Positions 36,749 through 49,502 of a DNA stretch of 64,000 bases are shown piece by piece. The DNA is from Miscanthus floridulus (Eukaryota; Streptophyta; Magnoliopsida; Poales; Poaceae). The notes below the pieces were generated by a model that saw only the letters and a program-made list of their open reading frames with translations, ran no database searches and was not told the DNA's origin. Where the stretch lies: positions 104,957,111 to 105,021,110 of the forward strand of contig NC_089584.1 of assembly GCF_019320115.1 (NCBI RefSeq), in the 5' to 3' direction. Position 1 is the stretch's first letter; each line of letters opens with the position of its first letter. Made by a program: the position numbers and the translations under genes.

Positions 36749-36762
36749 GCTCTGATGCCAGC
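36749..36762 (-). other. Primer binding site of the Tekay-like element
   Basis: The minus strand reads GCTGGCATCAGAGC directly after the LTR end; TGGCATCAGAGC is one base from the usual initiator tRNA-Met site. Confidence 0.75.
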
Positions 36763-39700
36763 TGTAACAGAACCGACCAAATCATATGAACGTAAGTACA
36801 AAAACAATCACCGAAGCGATCAAATTCCTGTACTTAAGCTCCCATAATCCCGGTAGTCCAGAAATCATGAAGGATTTCAACCAACTCTCGACATACAAAC
36901 CAAGATCGTAGTGATTCAACACAACATATCATCCGTTACAACATTTCACAAGCAGCATTCGGATTACATCCATCAGAGTTGAAATAGAATATTACAAACC
37001 AAGTTTGAGTGCGCGGAAGCAACATAGTTTAGTACAAAACATCATGAATTTCAAATACATTGCCAAGGCTGAGTCATGTCCCACAAAAGCATTATCAGGT
37101 ATGAGAACTAGTAGAGACAGTGCCCAACGGTCTAGTCTTCATCCCCAGCTGGGAGAAGGCAGTACTTGCAGCAACCAAAGTAGAACTGGTCATCTGCAAC
37201 AGGTGGGAGATAAACCCTAAGTACGAGAAGGTACTCAGCTAGACTTACCCGACAAAAACAGAAATAAAGACACCAAGGATCATGCAAGGCTTTTCAGGTG
37301 GGCTAGCTTGACACAGTTGCATAAAAGAGCTTAAGATTATAGTAACCAATTTAAACTTAGCATCAAGCTTATCATTATTTACCTGTCCACTAGATTAGCA
37401 CCTGTACTAGAGCACTCACTTATTAGGAGCAAACAATATTAACCATAGCAGGTATAATAAGGCTGTCATCATCATATCATCATTTCCGAACCATTATGTT
37501 ATTAAGTGTATCTACATTGGAGATAAGCCCGTCAAGTTCTCACTAACCGGAGAGACGGCGATTCGAATCGAATTACAACTCAGCTGAGGGGGTATTCCTA
37601 ACTCTCACCCTAGCATACTTAGCAAGGGTAGCCGTGGGTTACCTTTGGTACAACTCAGGAACCAAATTCGCGGGTTCGATCAGCGCCAGCGCTCTCAGGG
37701 ATTACCCTTCTGCTAGGACGATCAGGACTTTTAAATCACCTGCCCTTGGACTCACGCCTACGGCTCCCTTCTAAGGCGTACTTTATACTTATGGACTCCC
37801 GGCCTGAGTTGAGCTACTCGGCTTCGCGGTCGGTCTCTAGACCCGGCCAACTAAGAGAGAGGCATGCGTTCAACATGAACAGGAAAGGCTCCAAGAATCA
37901 GTCCTTAAGCGACGCAGACGGAGTCACTGCAAACCGGCAAGCCTCCGTCCGGTCTTCATTTCAAATTAAGACTGGTTCTTTTCCATGATAGCAAATATAG
38001 CCAACCGTGCCACATGTATATTCCTATATCTCGCAGGTGATAGGAAATCACCCGACTTCTACCGCATTTAAGCAGGGCTAAGCACTACTCGAGCCTGAGC
38101 TACATAGGATTCAGGGTAACAATATCTGGACAAGGATTGGGTAACCAATGCAGCAATTGTTTGCATCCAACACCTAACTTAATGCAACAATATATATATG
38201 TAACAATAATACTGTAACTGCATTTCAGAAATTAGGAGGCTTAATATGCTCTGGGGCTTGCCTTTCACAAAGTTGCAAGGACGGTGATTCGGGCACTCAA
38301 CGGCGACCTCATCTGGCACTTCTCCTGAAGGCTCCTCCTCCTGAATCTCCGGTGTCGGCTGCTGCTGCTCGCTCAGTTCCTCGAATTCCAGTAGGGTTAC
38401 TCCTTCTGGTACACCTATTGCATGCCGATGCAAAATATAAATATCATGGATGCATAAGGAATGACATGATGCTCATGATGAATGAATCACAGTGAGTGTT
38501 TATGAAAGTATCACTGGACACTCGTTTACCGAGTAATTAGCTCTATTCAAATCACTTTAAGCATGTATCTACTTAACTTAAAGACAAGATCACTTACCTA
38601 ACTTGCATAACCTAAGATAAATATGCTCATCTTCAGTTAAAGGCCTAACACCTAGGAACATTACCACAACTTAGAAATAATAAAGGTATACATAATTTAA
38701 CATTTAAGTTTCATATGCATACAAGTAGTCCCTTAATTAAATCACAACTAAAGTTCTACAATTCCAAATGACTTGCATGAGGACATTCTGGAAAGCTTAT
38801 GAAATTCTCTACAAAACATTTGTAAACATCAAAGCATGATTCTTATGTTAACTAAATCAATTTCCAGCAAACCTAGAATCTGTCCAGAATGACGGGGTTA
38901 CTAACTTAATTATTTAATGATTGTGCAAAAGCATACTTTGATCAAACCAAGTTTACCAACTTGTTTTGCATACCTAATAAACATCAGAAAGTATAGTGTC
39001 AACTTCTAAATAAATTATTTAATACCCTTTTCTAATTTATCTAGTTAATTAGGTGATTAAAGCAATATATAGTAAAACTATTTATAAAAATCTACAAAAA
39101 TTACAGTAGCTATCTCATGCTGCACATAGACCATCATAAAAAGTTCAAAGCCATTGAGTAAGTATAACAGTCTACACAAAAATGATAAGGCATACTGGCT
39201 TAAAATGGCATAATTAAGAAATCCTAATGAAAAGTGTCAAGCAACAGATTTCACATTTTTCCTAGCATCATTCTAGCATAAAAATAGTACCCACCAAATT
39301 TTACCTTTACTGGATCTATAGAAAAATTATGAAAATTCACACAAGATCCACCCATTAATAAAAGGAAATTCTAAAACTTAAAAACTACACATGCACTTGC
39401 TCTGAAATTTTAACCAGAGACTCTACTAAACCAAAATAGAGGACCCACAAAATTTCATAATTTTTTGGCCACAGAAACTGAAGATAAAATTCAAACAAGT
39501 TTGCATGCTTCTAAAAACACATTTCAAACTCCTATTTAATTCATCCTATTTTTCTAAAACATGTGCTCATATACTATTTTTGTTAAATACTAGACAATAC
39601 TAGGAACTCAACAAAATTAGAACCATGGCATTTGGATCTATATACTAAGAAATACAAATTTTTGAATATCAATACAAATCTGTGAAATAATAAAACAAAA

Positions 39701-41443
39701 TAAATAAGGAAACAAAACTCAGCCACAGCTGGGCCGGCCTGAAGAATCACGGCGGCCCGCGACTCATGCACTGGCGTGGCCCAACGCGATGCGGCCCACG
39801 CTGGGCTCCCGCCTCAGCCACGACGGCTGACAGGGTGGACCCGCGCGTCAGCGAGACAGGCAGGGGAGGAGAAGGGGACGGCGGCAAAGCTCGTCGCCGG
39901 TAGCTTCTCCGGCGAAGGCAAGGGTGTCTACGTGCTCACCTCATCCTAGGGGACCTAGGGGAGCCCTTAGTCGTAGCTATTGACGCCGCTAGCGGGGGTG
40001 GCGTTGGCCACGGCGGCGCTCGGCCATGGCGTGGCCGGCTCCGACGACGATACGGCGTCGCAGCCCAATAGGGCGACCCTACGAGCTACAGCAGCATGCC
40101 TAGACCCTAGTGCGAGACGGAGGAGGGATGGCAAGGACGCGAGGAGAGCTGGCCACATGGAGCGTCATCTCCGGCGAGAATAGCCACGGTGGCGGCGGAA
40201 AGGAATGACGAATTCATCCTTACCACGGCACAATCGACCTAGCTGAGGGGTGGGGGTGGCAGAGGGGATCACGGCGAGGCTATAGGCGGACGGGGCAACA
40301 CGTTTTCGCGGTGGCATGCTCGCACGGTAGCGGCGATGCTTGGTCGGCAATGGCAGACGGCAGAGCTCTCGACGCTGCGTGCGGTGGGAGGAGAGGAAAA
40401 GCGAAATGGGATGGGCGAGTGCGTCGGACAGGCGCGCGGGGTGCTCAAGACGCGGCTGCGATGCCAGGAGGCGCACGGCGCATGGCAGCACGATCAGCCG
40501 GCCAACGACGCGCGGCGCACACGCGTCCGGCGTTTTCTGAAAATGTTCGGTCACTATAGCGCGCATTCAGTTGACTTGGATCGCCTGACAGCGTGAATTC
40601 AACGCCTTACTACGGCTAATCCAGTGATGCTTTGCAGAAATGGTGTACATGAAAAATGTAGAGGTACCATCCAGCTACATTTTCCTTTCAAGGACCATTT
40701 CCTAATTCGCCATGGATCAGCAGTTATATGAAGCCCAAGTTGGCCTGATCCAACTGAAAATGCAGTTTAAGACTTAGACAAATTTTTCAGTGAAATCAGC
40801 ATGTAATTTTGACTTGTGGGCCATGTTTGAGCATGTTCCACACATTTTCATGAGTTGGCCATAAAACAACTTTTGTTCCTTGATAAATTAGCTACAACTT
40901 TGGTAAAGAGTGCACAGCCATGCAAAGCCTCTAAGTTGGTCTTTTGAATCAGTCAAACAGTGAGACTCCTAGGGTCAATTCTAGTCAAACCTTCACTCAA
41001 GGGCAATTTTGTCATTTTGACCTACATGAACAATGTCCAAACAATTTCTCTAAGTGTAGTTAAGGTGCATTAGACCATGATCAACCACTTTACACAATTG
41101 TTATACCATTTCAATTGATCACATGTGATGAAACAATCAAAACAAGCAATTTACCCAATGTTGCGATGAAATGTTTCAATACAATGTTTCACATGTTGCA
41201 TGACCTTGTTGTTATCCTATACTTGTCACATTACTACCATGTTGCCATGTTTCAAGGTATGAGAGTTTCATGTTGCATTCCCATGTTGCACTACTACCAC
41301 TCTAAGCAATCAAGCATGAAACACATACAATTTAAAATGTTGCATACGTATGTTTCAATGATAATGGCATGATGACATGGATAATGCACATGTTTATGAA
41401 ATGACATGCAATTAGTAGAAGCCAAAACACCTAGGGTGTTACA
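36763..41443 (-). repeat. 5' LTR of the Tekay-like element (4681 bp)
   Basis: Near-identical partner of 25942-30623, with the same GC-rich island at about 39725-40610. It would carry the promoter of the element. No TATA box stood out. Confidence 0.92.
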
Positions 41444-41455
41444 GTTATTCTGCCT

Positions 41456-43221
41456 ATGGCAACAATGAATGACAGTGAGGAACCTGTTCTTCAGGATCCT
41501 ATAGAACCAATTGCCACACATGAGGGCGAGCAACAACAGCCTCAAACAGAAGATGTGCCAAATATGAAGGCCCATAGAAGGTCTCAAAGAGTTAGAAAAT
41601 CAGCTATTCCTGTTGACTATGAAGTGTACAACACTAAGGAATTTCAAATAAAGGATGATCCCACATCATTTGAAGAAGCCATGAGAAGTGATCATTCATC
41701 AAAGTGGCTGGAGGCCATGGAAGATAAAATGAAATCTATGAATGCTAATAAAGTTTGGGATTTAGAAATAATTTCTAAAGGAGCCAAAACAGTAGGCTGT
41801 AAATGGGTCTACAAAACAAAACTTAACTCTCAAGGGAATATAGAGAGATATAAAGCGCGACTTATGGCAAAAGGCTTTACGCAAAGAAAATGGATTGATT
41901 ACAATGAGACATTTTCTCCGGTCTCATGTAAGGATTCCTTTAGAATCATAATAGCATTAGTGGCACATTACGATTTAGAATTACATCAGATGGATGTAAA
42001 GATGATATTTCTCAACGGGGACTTGGAGAAAAATATTTACATGGCACAATCGAAAGGTTTTGTCATGGAAGGAAAAGAACGAATGGGATGCTGCCTAAAG
42101 AAATCCATTTATGGATTAAAACAAGCTTCAAGACAGTGGTACTTGAAGTTTGATCGGACAATAAGAAATTTTGGGTTTAAAGAGAATGTAGAGGACAATT
42201 GTGTCTATACAAAGTTTAAGAATGGGAAGTTCATCTTCTTTGTCCTGTATGTGGATGATATCTTACTTGCTAGTAGTGATGTCAGTCTACTACTGGAGAC
42301 AAAGAAGTTTTTATCCTCAAAATTTGATATGAAAGATCTTGGTGAAGCTTCATTCGTTCTAGGGATCGAGATTCACCGAGATAGAAGTAAAGGGGTATTA
42401 GGACTGTCACAAAAGGCATACATAGAGAAAATCTTAAAGAAATTCAGTATGCACAAATATAGTCCCCCACCTGCTCCTATAGTCAAGGGCGACAGATATA
42501 GGGATTTTCAATGCCCTAGGAACCAATATAAGATCGATCAAATGAAAGCGGTTCCATATGCTTCAGCTGTCGGAAGCTTGCAATATGCTCAAGTATGTAC
42601 GCGCCCTGACTTAGCATTTGTTACCGGGTTACTTGGCAGATTCCAGAGCAATCCTAGAATAGAACACTAGAAATTAGTAAAGAAAATCTTGCGTTATTTG
42701 CAAGGAACGAAAGGCCTCATAATGACGTATAGAAGATCTGATTCACTCCATATAGTGGGGTATTCAGATTCTGATTATGCAGGAGATGATAGAAAATCCA
42801 TGTCTGGATATGTATTCACTCTCGCAGGGGAGCTATTTTATGGAAAAGCTCAAAACAAACCGTCACTACATCATCCACAATGTATGCCGAGTTTGTAGCG
42901 TGTTATGAGGCAACGGGGCAGGTGAACTGGCTAAAGAAGTTCATACCTGGTTTGAAGGTGGTTGACGACATCTATAGACCACTTAAGTTATATTGCGATA
43001 ATAATCCGGCAGTACAGTATGCTCACAACAATAAGTCAAGTGGTGCTACCAAACACATTGATATAAAGTATTATGTTATAAAAGATAAAGTCCAGGATCA
43101 AGTCATAAGTCTTGAGCATATAAGTACAGTAAAGATGCTCGCGGATCCGCTTATAAAAGGCTTACCACCCAACATGTTCAGAGAACATGTAGCCGACATA
43201 GGTTTAAGGGAAAGCCTATAA
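41456..43221 (+). pseudogene. pol: Copia pol 3' part: RT and RNase H
   Basis: After the nested element the frame runs open for about 400 residues: linker with RRSQRVRKSAIPVDY, RT with CKWVYKTKLNSQG, HQMDVKMIFLNGDLEK, YGLKQASRQWYLKF and the catalytic LYVDDILLAS, then QKAYIEKIL. After a stop at 42668 and a frameshift near 42880, RNase H continues with YSDSDYAGD, MYAEFVACYEA, LYCDNNPAVQY and KHIDIKYYVI. Ends LRESL at 43221, 182 bp before the 3' LTR. Confidence 0.88.
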
Positions 43222-43382
43222 TTCCTGGACAAAAGAAGGCCCAAAGATAAGTATCTATTTCAGAACAGAGTAGTGTGTTATAGTTGTTAAATCTATCGGC
43301 AATGGACCGTGACGATGAGACATGCTCTATGCGCTAATCTGTAATGGAATGAACAAAAGTAAATGATATGAAAGTGAAAGAT

Positions 43383-43402
43383 GGAAAGAGAAAGGGGGAG
43401 AT
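43383..43402 (+). other. Polypurine tract of the Copia element
   Basis: GGAAAGAGAAAGGGGGAGAT lies directly before the 3' LTR, as expected for plus-strand priming. Confidence 0.8.
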
Positions 43403-43892
43403 TGTTAGGTTGATCTATAATCCTAACTGGACCCAACGGTCCAGTTGGGCCTTTGATTCGTGCCCTGATCGGGGGCGCCCAGCCCATTATGGCTGGAGGG
43501 CCCCTGTCACCCTGCGCTATAAAAAGAGGTGGGGGCCGGCGGCTCTTATCACAAGGTTGACCTGAGCTGTGCTCCCCACCGACACCTAAACCCTAATCTG
43601 ATCTAGTGAGGGGCGCAGCCAGTGACGGGAAGCCACCAGCCGCACGGCCCGCTCCATCGACGTCGACGTCTTCATCGCCCTCTTCACCGACCGTCGCTGC
43701 CCGTGCGCAGACTACCCCGACGAACCCGATGACAGCCTCTGAACCCCCCCTCCACGGTGTTAGGTTCGTCAGCCCTTATCCATCCTCCCTGTATCTCTGT
43801 CTCTTAGTCTAGAACAAGTGCTAGGACATGCTACCTTTTTACATGAAGTACCCGGCTAGATCTACGCTCCTAGACGATTCTATAGTCTAACA
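43403..43892 (+). repeat. 3' LTR of the Copia element in EF2
   Basis: 490 bp, TGTTAGGTTGATC to TATAGTCTAACA, pairing with 21712-22203. TATA box TATAAAAA at 43518-43525. Followed by target duplication GATTC. Confidence 0.92.
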
Positions 43893-44053
43893 GATTCACC
43901 TTCATCAGCACCGACATCACGTGCACAGACTATAGGTGAATGGAAACGCGAGAAATCGGACACGCATAACACATACGGTAGAGCATCACAGGGACGAAGA
44001 ACAGACAAAACAGTTAAACACAGACATGGGATGTAGAGAAGAAGGGGACAAAC

Positions 44054-44140
44054 CTGCTGCTGCTGAGGAGGCGGAGTGGGGGAAATGACGAGATGAGGCG
44101 GAGGCGATGAGCCGTGAAGTGGTCTACGCTCTGAACGCCT
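44054..44140 (-). other. Likely EF2 5'UTR exon 1 and start region
   Basis: On the minus strand the block is C/T-rich (CCTCCGCCTC, CCCCCACTCCGCC) and ends CAGCAGCAG followed by the donor GTTTGT at 44053-44052. With the acceptor at 21645 it defines an intron of about 22.4 kb, of which 22.19 kb is transposon plus target duplication, leaving 223 bp of original intron. The exon lies next to a MITE at 44145. Transcript evidence would be needed to confirm it. Confidence 0.5.
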
Positions 44141-44144
44141 ACTT

Positions 44145-44445
44145 GTAAGACCGTCTCCAATAGTTATCTCATATGGGCATTTATACTTAAAATGGGTCTG
44201 GAATGGTACTATATCAACTTCCAACAGAGCACCTATATGCGAGACCTATTTTAGGTTACAGCAAAGGCACAACCTAAATATGAGTATCATCTCTCCTAAA
44301 GACTCATTTACAGAAAGTGTTCTCTTTTGGGTCCTGTTGTTAGAGAAGATAAAAATAGATACGAAATTCTTTACCTGTAGTGTTAACCAAATATAAAATA
44401 AGTCTTATATTTTAGGTAAAGTTGTCGGAGACAGCCTGAAGCCGA
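44145..44445. mobile_element. MITE at the EF2 promoter
   Basis: Left end GTAAGACCGTCTCCAATAGT and right end AAGTTGTCGGAGACAGCCTG are imperfect inverse copies. About 300 bp and AT-rich inside. It abuts the presumed EF2 first exon and so occupies promoter-proximal sequence. Confidence 0.55.
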
Positions 44446-46385
44446 CACAACGGAGTAGCAGCCAAGTTAGCTAGTTGTTTCGTAGCGGCTACCAACCGCG
44501 GAGATCCGTCCGATGGTGTATGGACGGCTCGGGTCGCTCCAGCTTAGGTCCGAGAGAACATGTACCTCTTCGTACCTCTTCTTTAATGGAAATGGTGGTC
44601 ATATGTTGCGCGTTTTCAGGATGCTTCGCAAAGCACCGGCACGACCATTGACGATTTTTTTTAATATATATTAACTTGTTAATGAAAAAACAAGTTTTGC
44701 GGTGGTACTTCCAAATAACTGTAGGATGTTAATTTAATTAGATCAGATGATTAAAATCATTTATTATCTTCTAGAAGGCAATAGGTGAAATATATATTTT
44801 TAGTTTCAATTTTTTGTAAAAAATGATAAATAAGAAAACTTTAAGATATAAAGATGCATGTACGATCTAATTGATGCATGGGTTAATCTATTGGATGTGG
44901 TAAATCTTTTTTAGTTTTACAACTTTGGATACGACATGACATGTTTTAATTAGAAAAAACTATCTTTTTTATGCACATCAACGCGGTGCACGTATATAAT
45001 ATAAGTGCCCAAGGCGCTATGTCGCCACTTTCCATGTTCAATATAAGTGATAGCTACGTGCTTTATTAAAATGTTCTTTCAATTATGTAACGTAGTTTTA
45101 ATCGAGTTAGCATAATGTACAAACTCGATTATGTACCGTGTTACAGTGTGTAACATGTTTCAGATCATCAAAATTCATGGTTCAATTAACGTGTTAGCTA
45201 TTGATATTTTCATATATGTAATGCATTTTTAAATTGAGTATCTAACATGAATTTAATATGACTGTGTATCACAAAAAAAAATTAACCACTTTGAAGACAA
45301 AAATATCATCATGCTTTATACATGATAAAACCATTAAAACTCTTTTATGGTACCCTATCATTCTTGTTGTACATATCAAATATCAATAAAAATATACATA
45401 AATATTTCAATGCATATAACATTTGTCAAAATAAATTAAAGATTTATAAAAGGAAAAAAGAAAGGTGCACACGAAATAGAAGGAAGGGCAAGGAAAAGAA
45501 GGAAGGAAGGCTACGCACGTTAATTGAAGAAGGAAGAGGATCAGCTCGTTCCGTCTCCGGGAGGAATTTGACAATATTTCCTTTTTATTTGTCTAGATTA
45601 ATTATTTAATTAATTTAAAAAATCTAAAAAAATCAATGGCTCAGATTTATTTAAAGTATTGTCCTGTAAAAACAGGTGACAAATTTTAGAACTTGAGTAA
45701 AATTGCCAGGGTTGATTGTGTTCTGCTCCCTAAGTGACTTTGGTCTGCCAGCTTTTGCGCCAATGACCATGGATGGCGCTTTACTTGTTTGAATTGATGG
45801 GTTGACGGCCACAAGCTCATAGCCAGATCGCTTAGGGCAGCTTCAACAATTAGTTTTTAAGCTAGTTCTAAGTTTTTTTTCTTTCATATTTTAATAGAAG
45901 AGAGAGAAAAACTATATCTTAATCAATAGCTAAGCTCTTGTACATATTTCAATGTTACGTGAGAGTGTCATTTATGTCCATCCATGCTAAAAGCTAACAC
46001 TATTGAAGAATTTGACTTAGAGCTACTGGCTCTAACCATTGCGGATACCCTTAGACAGGAGATTAACACCCTTGTTCTCTATGACGGTTGAAGCCTATCG
46101 AAGGAGATCAACAACCGGGTCTTCTATTGTTCTGCCCTGCAGCCGGTTGCCCCGTGAGGCCCGGCCACAGCGTGCAAGTGTTGCTAAAAAAAATTTGGGG
46201 CCCACATTGAAACTTCAATAGCTACAGCGTGCAGAAAACTGGACATCAAAGCTATCTATCCTTGGGACCCATGTTAAAGTAAAAATATGGCTCACGTTCT
46301 CCCATCTATGTGCTGCTATAGTAGATTTATTGTTACATGGCACCGATGAATGTTCTTGCCCCGCACCGATTTTTCGTAGCATCAC
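44446..46385. other. Intergenic AT-rich sequence without a visible gene
   Basis: Long A/T runs and no conserved frame on either strand. Around 45835-46055 a block bounded by CAGCTTCAACAATTAG and CTAACCATTGCGGATACC may be another degraded MITE; evidence is weak. Confidence 0.55.
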
Positions 46386-46388
46386 TTA

Positions 46389-46404
46389 GGGCATGTTTAG
46401 TTCC
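46389..46404 (+). repeat. Left terminal inverted repeat of the PIF/Harbinger element
   Basis: GGGCATGTTTAGTTCC; pairs with 63901-63916 (GGAACTAAACAGGACC) with three mismatches. TTA duplication outside. Confidence 0.85.
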
Positions 46405-46659
46405 GGTGGGAATCTAGAATCCAGAATTTTGGTTTTTTGGCAATTCAATTTTCAGAATCCAAAAAGTCTCATACACATGTTTAGTTCAATCTAAAATCCA
46501 GAATTGAGAATACAAATATTACAGATTTGCCCTCATCCCCATGCACCATGCATGCTGCTGCTTCTAACCATGGACGTTGCTGCTGCTTCTTCACAGTGGC
46601 TTGCATGCTGCTTCTTCCATGCAAGCATGCATGCTGCTTCTTTCATGCAAGTCAACAAT

Positions 46660-46920
46660 CAACAGCTCACAAAGCTACAGTTCACAATATCGATGTTGCC
46701 TTCTTCCATGCCACAAATCAAACAATTTTGATAAAATTCGACCACAGCTTAACAGTTCACAAAGGGCATTTCACAAACACAGTTCACATTTCATATGTAC
46801 TAAATTGTTCATAAACCAGTTCACAGTTCAAAGTTCACAGTTTTCACACAAATCAGTTCACAGTTCACATGTTTTACACACTTCACAGTTCACAAACACA
46901 GCTAACAGACCAAGTTCAAA
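46660..46920. repeat. Subterminal repeats AGTTCACA in the PIF/Harbinger element
   Basis: CAGTTCACA or close variants occur more than ten times in about 250 bp. Similar TTAGTTCACATAGTTCAAAT blocks recur at 48380-48640 between the two genes. They may be transposase-binding sites or simple minisatellite. Confidence 0.6.
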
Positions 46921-46937
46921 GTGCCAACAGCGAGCGA

Positions 46938-48262
46938 TTACAAAGAACGATTATACAACCCAACAACGATTGATTCACGAAACACATTCATCACTTCTGC
47001 ATCTTCCCTTGACGGTGCCGGAGTAGTTCGTGGCTGAGAGTACGACGCTTCAGGTGGGACATAATTCTCATCACGATCACAAAGTGCAAAGTCCCTATCC
47101 ACTAATCCACTAGCTCTAATGAAGTTATGTAGTGCCATGCAAGCAACAATTATTTTGGTCTGGACATATGGAGGATAAGCAGGGATCCCTAGCAGAATCC
47201 TCCATTTCATTTTCAGTACTCCAAAACACCTCTCTATCACATTCCTAAGCGATGAATGTGTGAAGTTGAAGATTTCATTTTTACCTTCGGGCTCCGGGCC
47301 GTCACGGTACTCCGGAAGATGATATTTGGTTCCCTTGAACGGTGCAAGGTATCCCGGACGGTTTGGGTACCCGGAGTCCACTAGGTAAAACTTTTCTGCA
47401 CAATTATGAACTGCGGTTAGCTTCCATTAACTCAAATAGGAAACAAAACTACCTCAACTACAACAATGTGTACCTGATGGTGGATGTGGAAACTTATTGC
47501 TCCATTTGTCCATAGCATCATTGAATACTCTCATGTCATGTACAGAACCAGGCCATCCAGCAAGCACAAATGTAAACCTCATGTCAAAATCACAGCAAGC
47601 CATGACGTTCTGGGTTGTAATGTTCTTGCGGCACATGTGTTGAACCATCAAATCCTTGTCTACGATTACTGGTACGTGAGTGCCATCTATTGCTCCAATA
47701 CAATTGTTAAAAAGGGAGAGAATCTAGGATTCTGCAATCTAGGATGCATATCACTGAAACTTGGGTCCCTTGGGCAGATGATTTCTGCAGCTAGCTTGCA
47801 AACATATTTCAACACTTTCATGAAGTTGTCATGAATTATACCTAGTGACCTCTCAAATCTATCCTCAGCCTGCCTAACTGACTGTGGTGCTCCAACCATC
47901 CATAAGAACATTCCTAATGCTTCAATAGAGGAACACTTATTAGTGGATTTCAGGCCATAAGACTCTAGCTTTTTATGGAGTCTGTAGAACAAAGTTGGAG
48001 TCATCCTAAACATTTTGTAGCAGCTCTCTCTGTTTGATAGCTTTCTCTCTACCCACTTTATCCTAGGTACCAATGGTATTCTGTACTCTGATCTAGATAG
48101 ATATTTTTCAGTATGCAGAGCAAAAAGAAGCATACCACTAGTTAAATGAGAACCTTCATCATCCACAAGCATGCTGGTTACTTCATCATCACTTGAATCA
48201 GAGCTGCTGGAACTACTTGAACTGCTGGAGCTACTTGACTTGCTTGAGCTGCTCACATCCAT
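46938..48262 (-). pseudogene. PIF/Harbinger transposase (DDE superfamily 4), one frameshift
   Basis: Cuts and joins the element at TWA targets. Exon 1 is 47474-48262 and exon 2 is 46938-47395, with GT-AG intron borders and frame kept (GEKFYLVDSG across the junction). It starts MDVSSSSKSSSS, a Ser-rich tract, then RMTPTLFYRLHKKLE and the helix-turn-helix-like region SIEALGMFLWMVGAPQSVRQ. Catalytic residues: first Asp in GAIDGTHVPV, second in AGWPGSVHDMRVF, Glu in NVIERCFGVLK. A missing base near 47695 (PFLTIVLEQ in place of the expected PFFNN) shifts frame just before the first Asp. Otherwise full-length. The C-terminus is GLYNRSL. Confidence 0.85.
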
Positions 48263-49502
48263 TGTTGTTTCAAGTACCTGACAAATTGAATACATGAAAT
48301 AGTTAGTAGTGACACCATTCAAAATAACTTAAGCAGCTCAGAATAAATAGTGAGTACTAAATCTGCAAGTATTCAATAAATAGTGAGTACTGACATCCAT
48401 ACATGACTTAGTTCACATAGTTCAAATGACACACACATCACATACATGCAAGTATTCAATAAATAGTGAGTACTGACATCACATACATGACTTAGTTCAC
48501 ATAGTACTGACAGCACAGAATAACTTCAAATCACACACATCACTTAGTTCACACACATACATGACTTATTTCAAATGACACACACATCACATAGTTCAAA
48601 TGACACACACATGACTCTGGATGACAGACATTGACACACAGGACTAGTTGTTGACACTGACATAGTATTCAATGAACCCCTTCCTTGCATCTGGATCAGT
48701 CTTCTTGAAGAAAGTCATAGTCTTCTTGTCCTTACAGATCTGTAGGACAGTGTACCACAGCCTTATATTATTTGGTTGAACACCACAGTCCCTTGCCATC
48801 TGCTGCACAATTTCAACTTCATCTTCCTCTTCCTTTCTCTTTTCTTCCCTGCATCTTTTCTTCATGATTGCCTTCATTTCAGCCTTCCTTTCCTACAGTT
48901 CAACGTGTCTTTCCATCATCTTGTTCTTGTCTTCACCGATCCTGGTTTGCTCACTGATAACCTTGTCCATTAGCTTGATAGCTTGGCTTTTGGACTTGGA
49001 CTTCTTGTTGGGACTAGTGGCACAAGTACTAGCAGTACTGGCCCTCTTGTTGCTATTACTACTGGCTGGGGTCTGAACATTTAGTGATGGCTCCTCCTCC
49101 TCAAATTCTTCATTTGCACTAGGAACATAAGCTGTAGAACCATCAACTGCTACACTTTCAAACATTTGCTCCAACTAGGGCATGTAATGTGGCCATCCAT
49201 GTTTCAGCTTCTTCCAATCAGCCTTACCCTACAACACTTGGTAGTGTGAGAAGATTGGAGCATCATGGATAGTGTAGTAAGAACAGAGAAGATTGGAGCA
49301 TAACCTTAGTCTTTGACTCCCACCACTCATCATCTACAATGATAGCCCCATCAGAGTTACGGCCTAGTCCTGTGTCAGTCTTCAGTTGCTTTATAAATTG
49401 CCACAGAGCCTTGAGCTGCCTGTACCTAAACATTATCTGTTCTCTGTCATGCACTTTGCTAGTAGCATTAGTGTACTGCCTAATGACCTCCCTCATTCCT
49501 AC

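Larger units (their letters stand above)
25942..41443 (-). mobile_element. Ty3/Gypsy chromovirus (Tekay/Del-like) nested in the Copia element
   Basis: Two LTRs of 4682 and 4681 bp (25942-30623 and 36763-41443), both TGTAACAG...GGTGTTACA, are flanked by the target duplication GTTAT (25937-25941 and 41444-41448). Minus-strand order from the right: 5' LTR, primer site, extra ORF, gag, protease, RT, RNase H, integrase, chromodomain-like end, polypurine tract, 3' LTR. LTR differences are about 1.5-2% by eye, mostly transitions, so this is the youngest large insertion here. All genes carry stops. Confidence 0.92.
21712..43892 (+). mobile_element. Ty1/Copia retrotransposon in the EF2 5'UTR intron, carrying a nested Gypsy
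   Basis: LTRs at 21712-22203 and 43403-43892, both TGTTAG...CTAACA, are flanked by the 5-bp target duplication GATTC (21707-21711 and 43893-43897). Order: LTR, primer site, long leader, gag, protease, integrase, nested Gypsy, RT, RNase H, polypurine tract, LTR. Without the nest it would be about 6.7 kb. The LTRs differ at roughly 20 of 490 sites by eye, so the insertion is older than the nested Gypsy. Confidence 0.92.
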
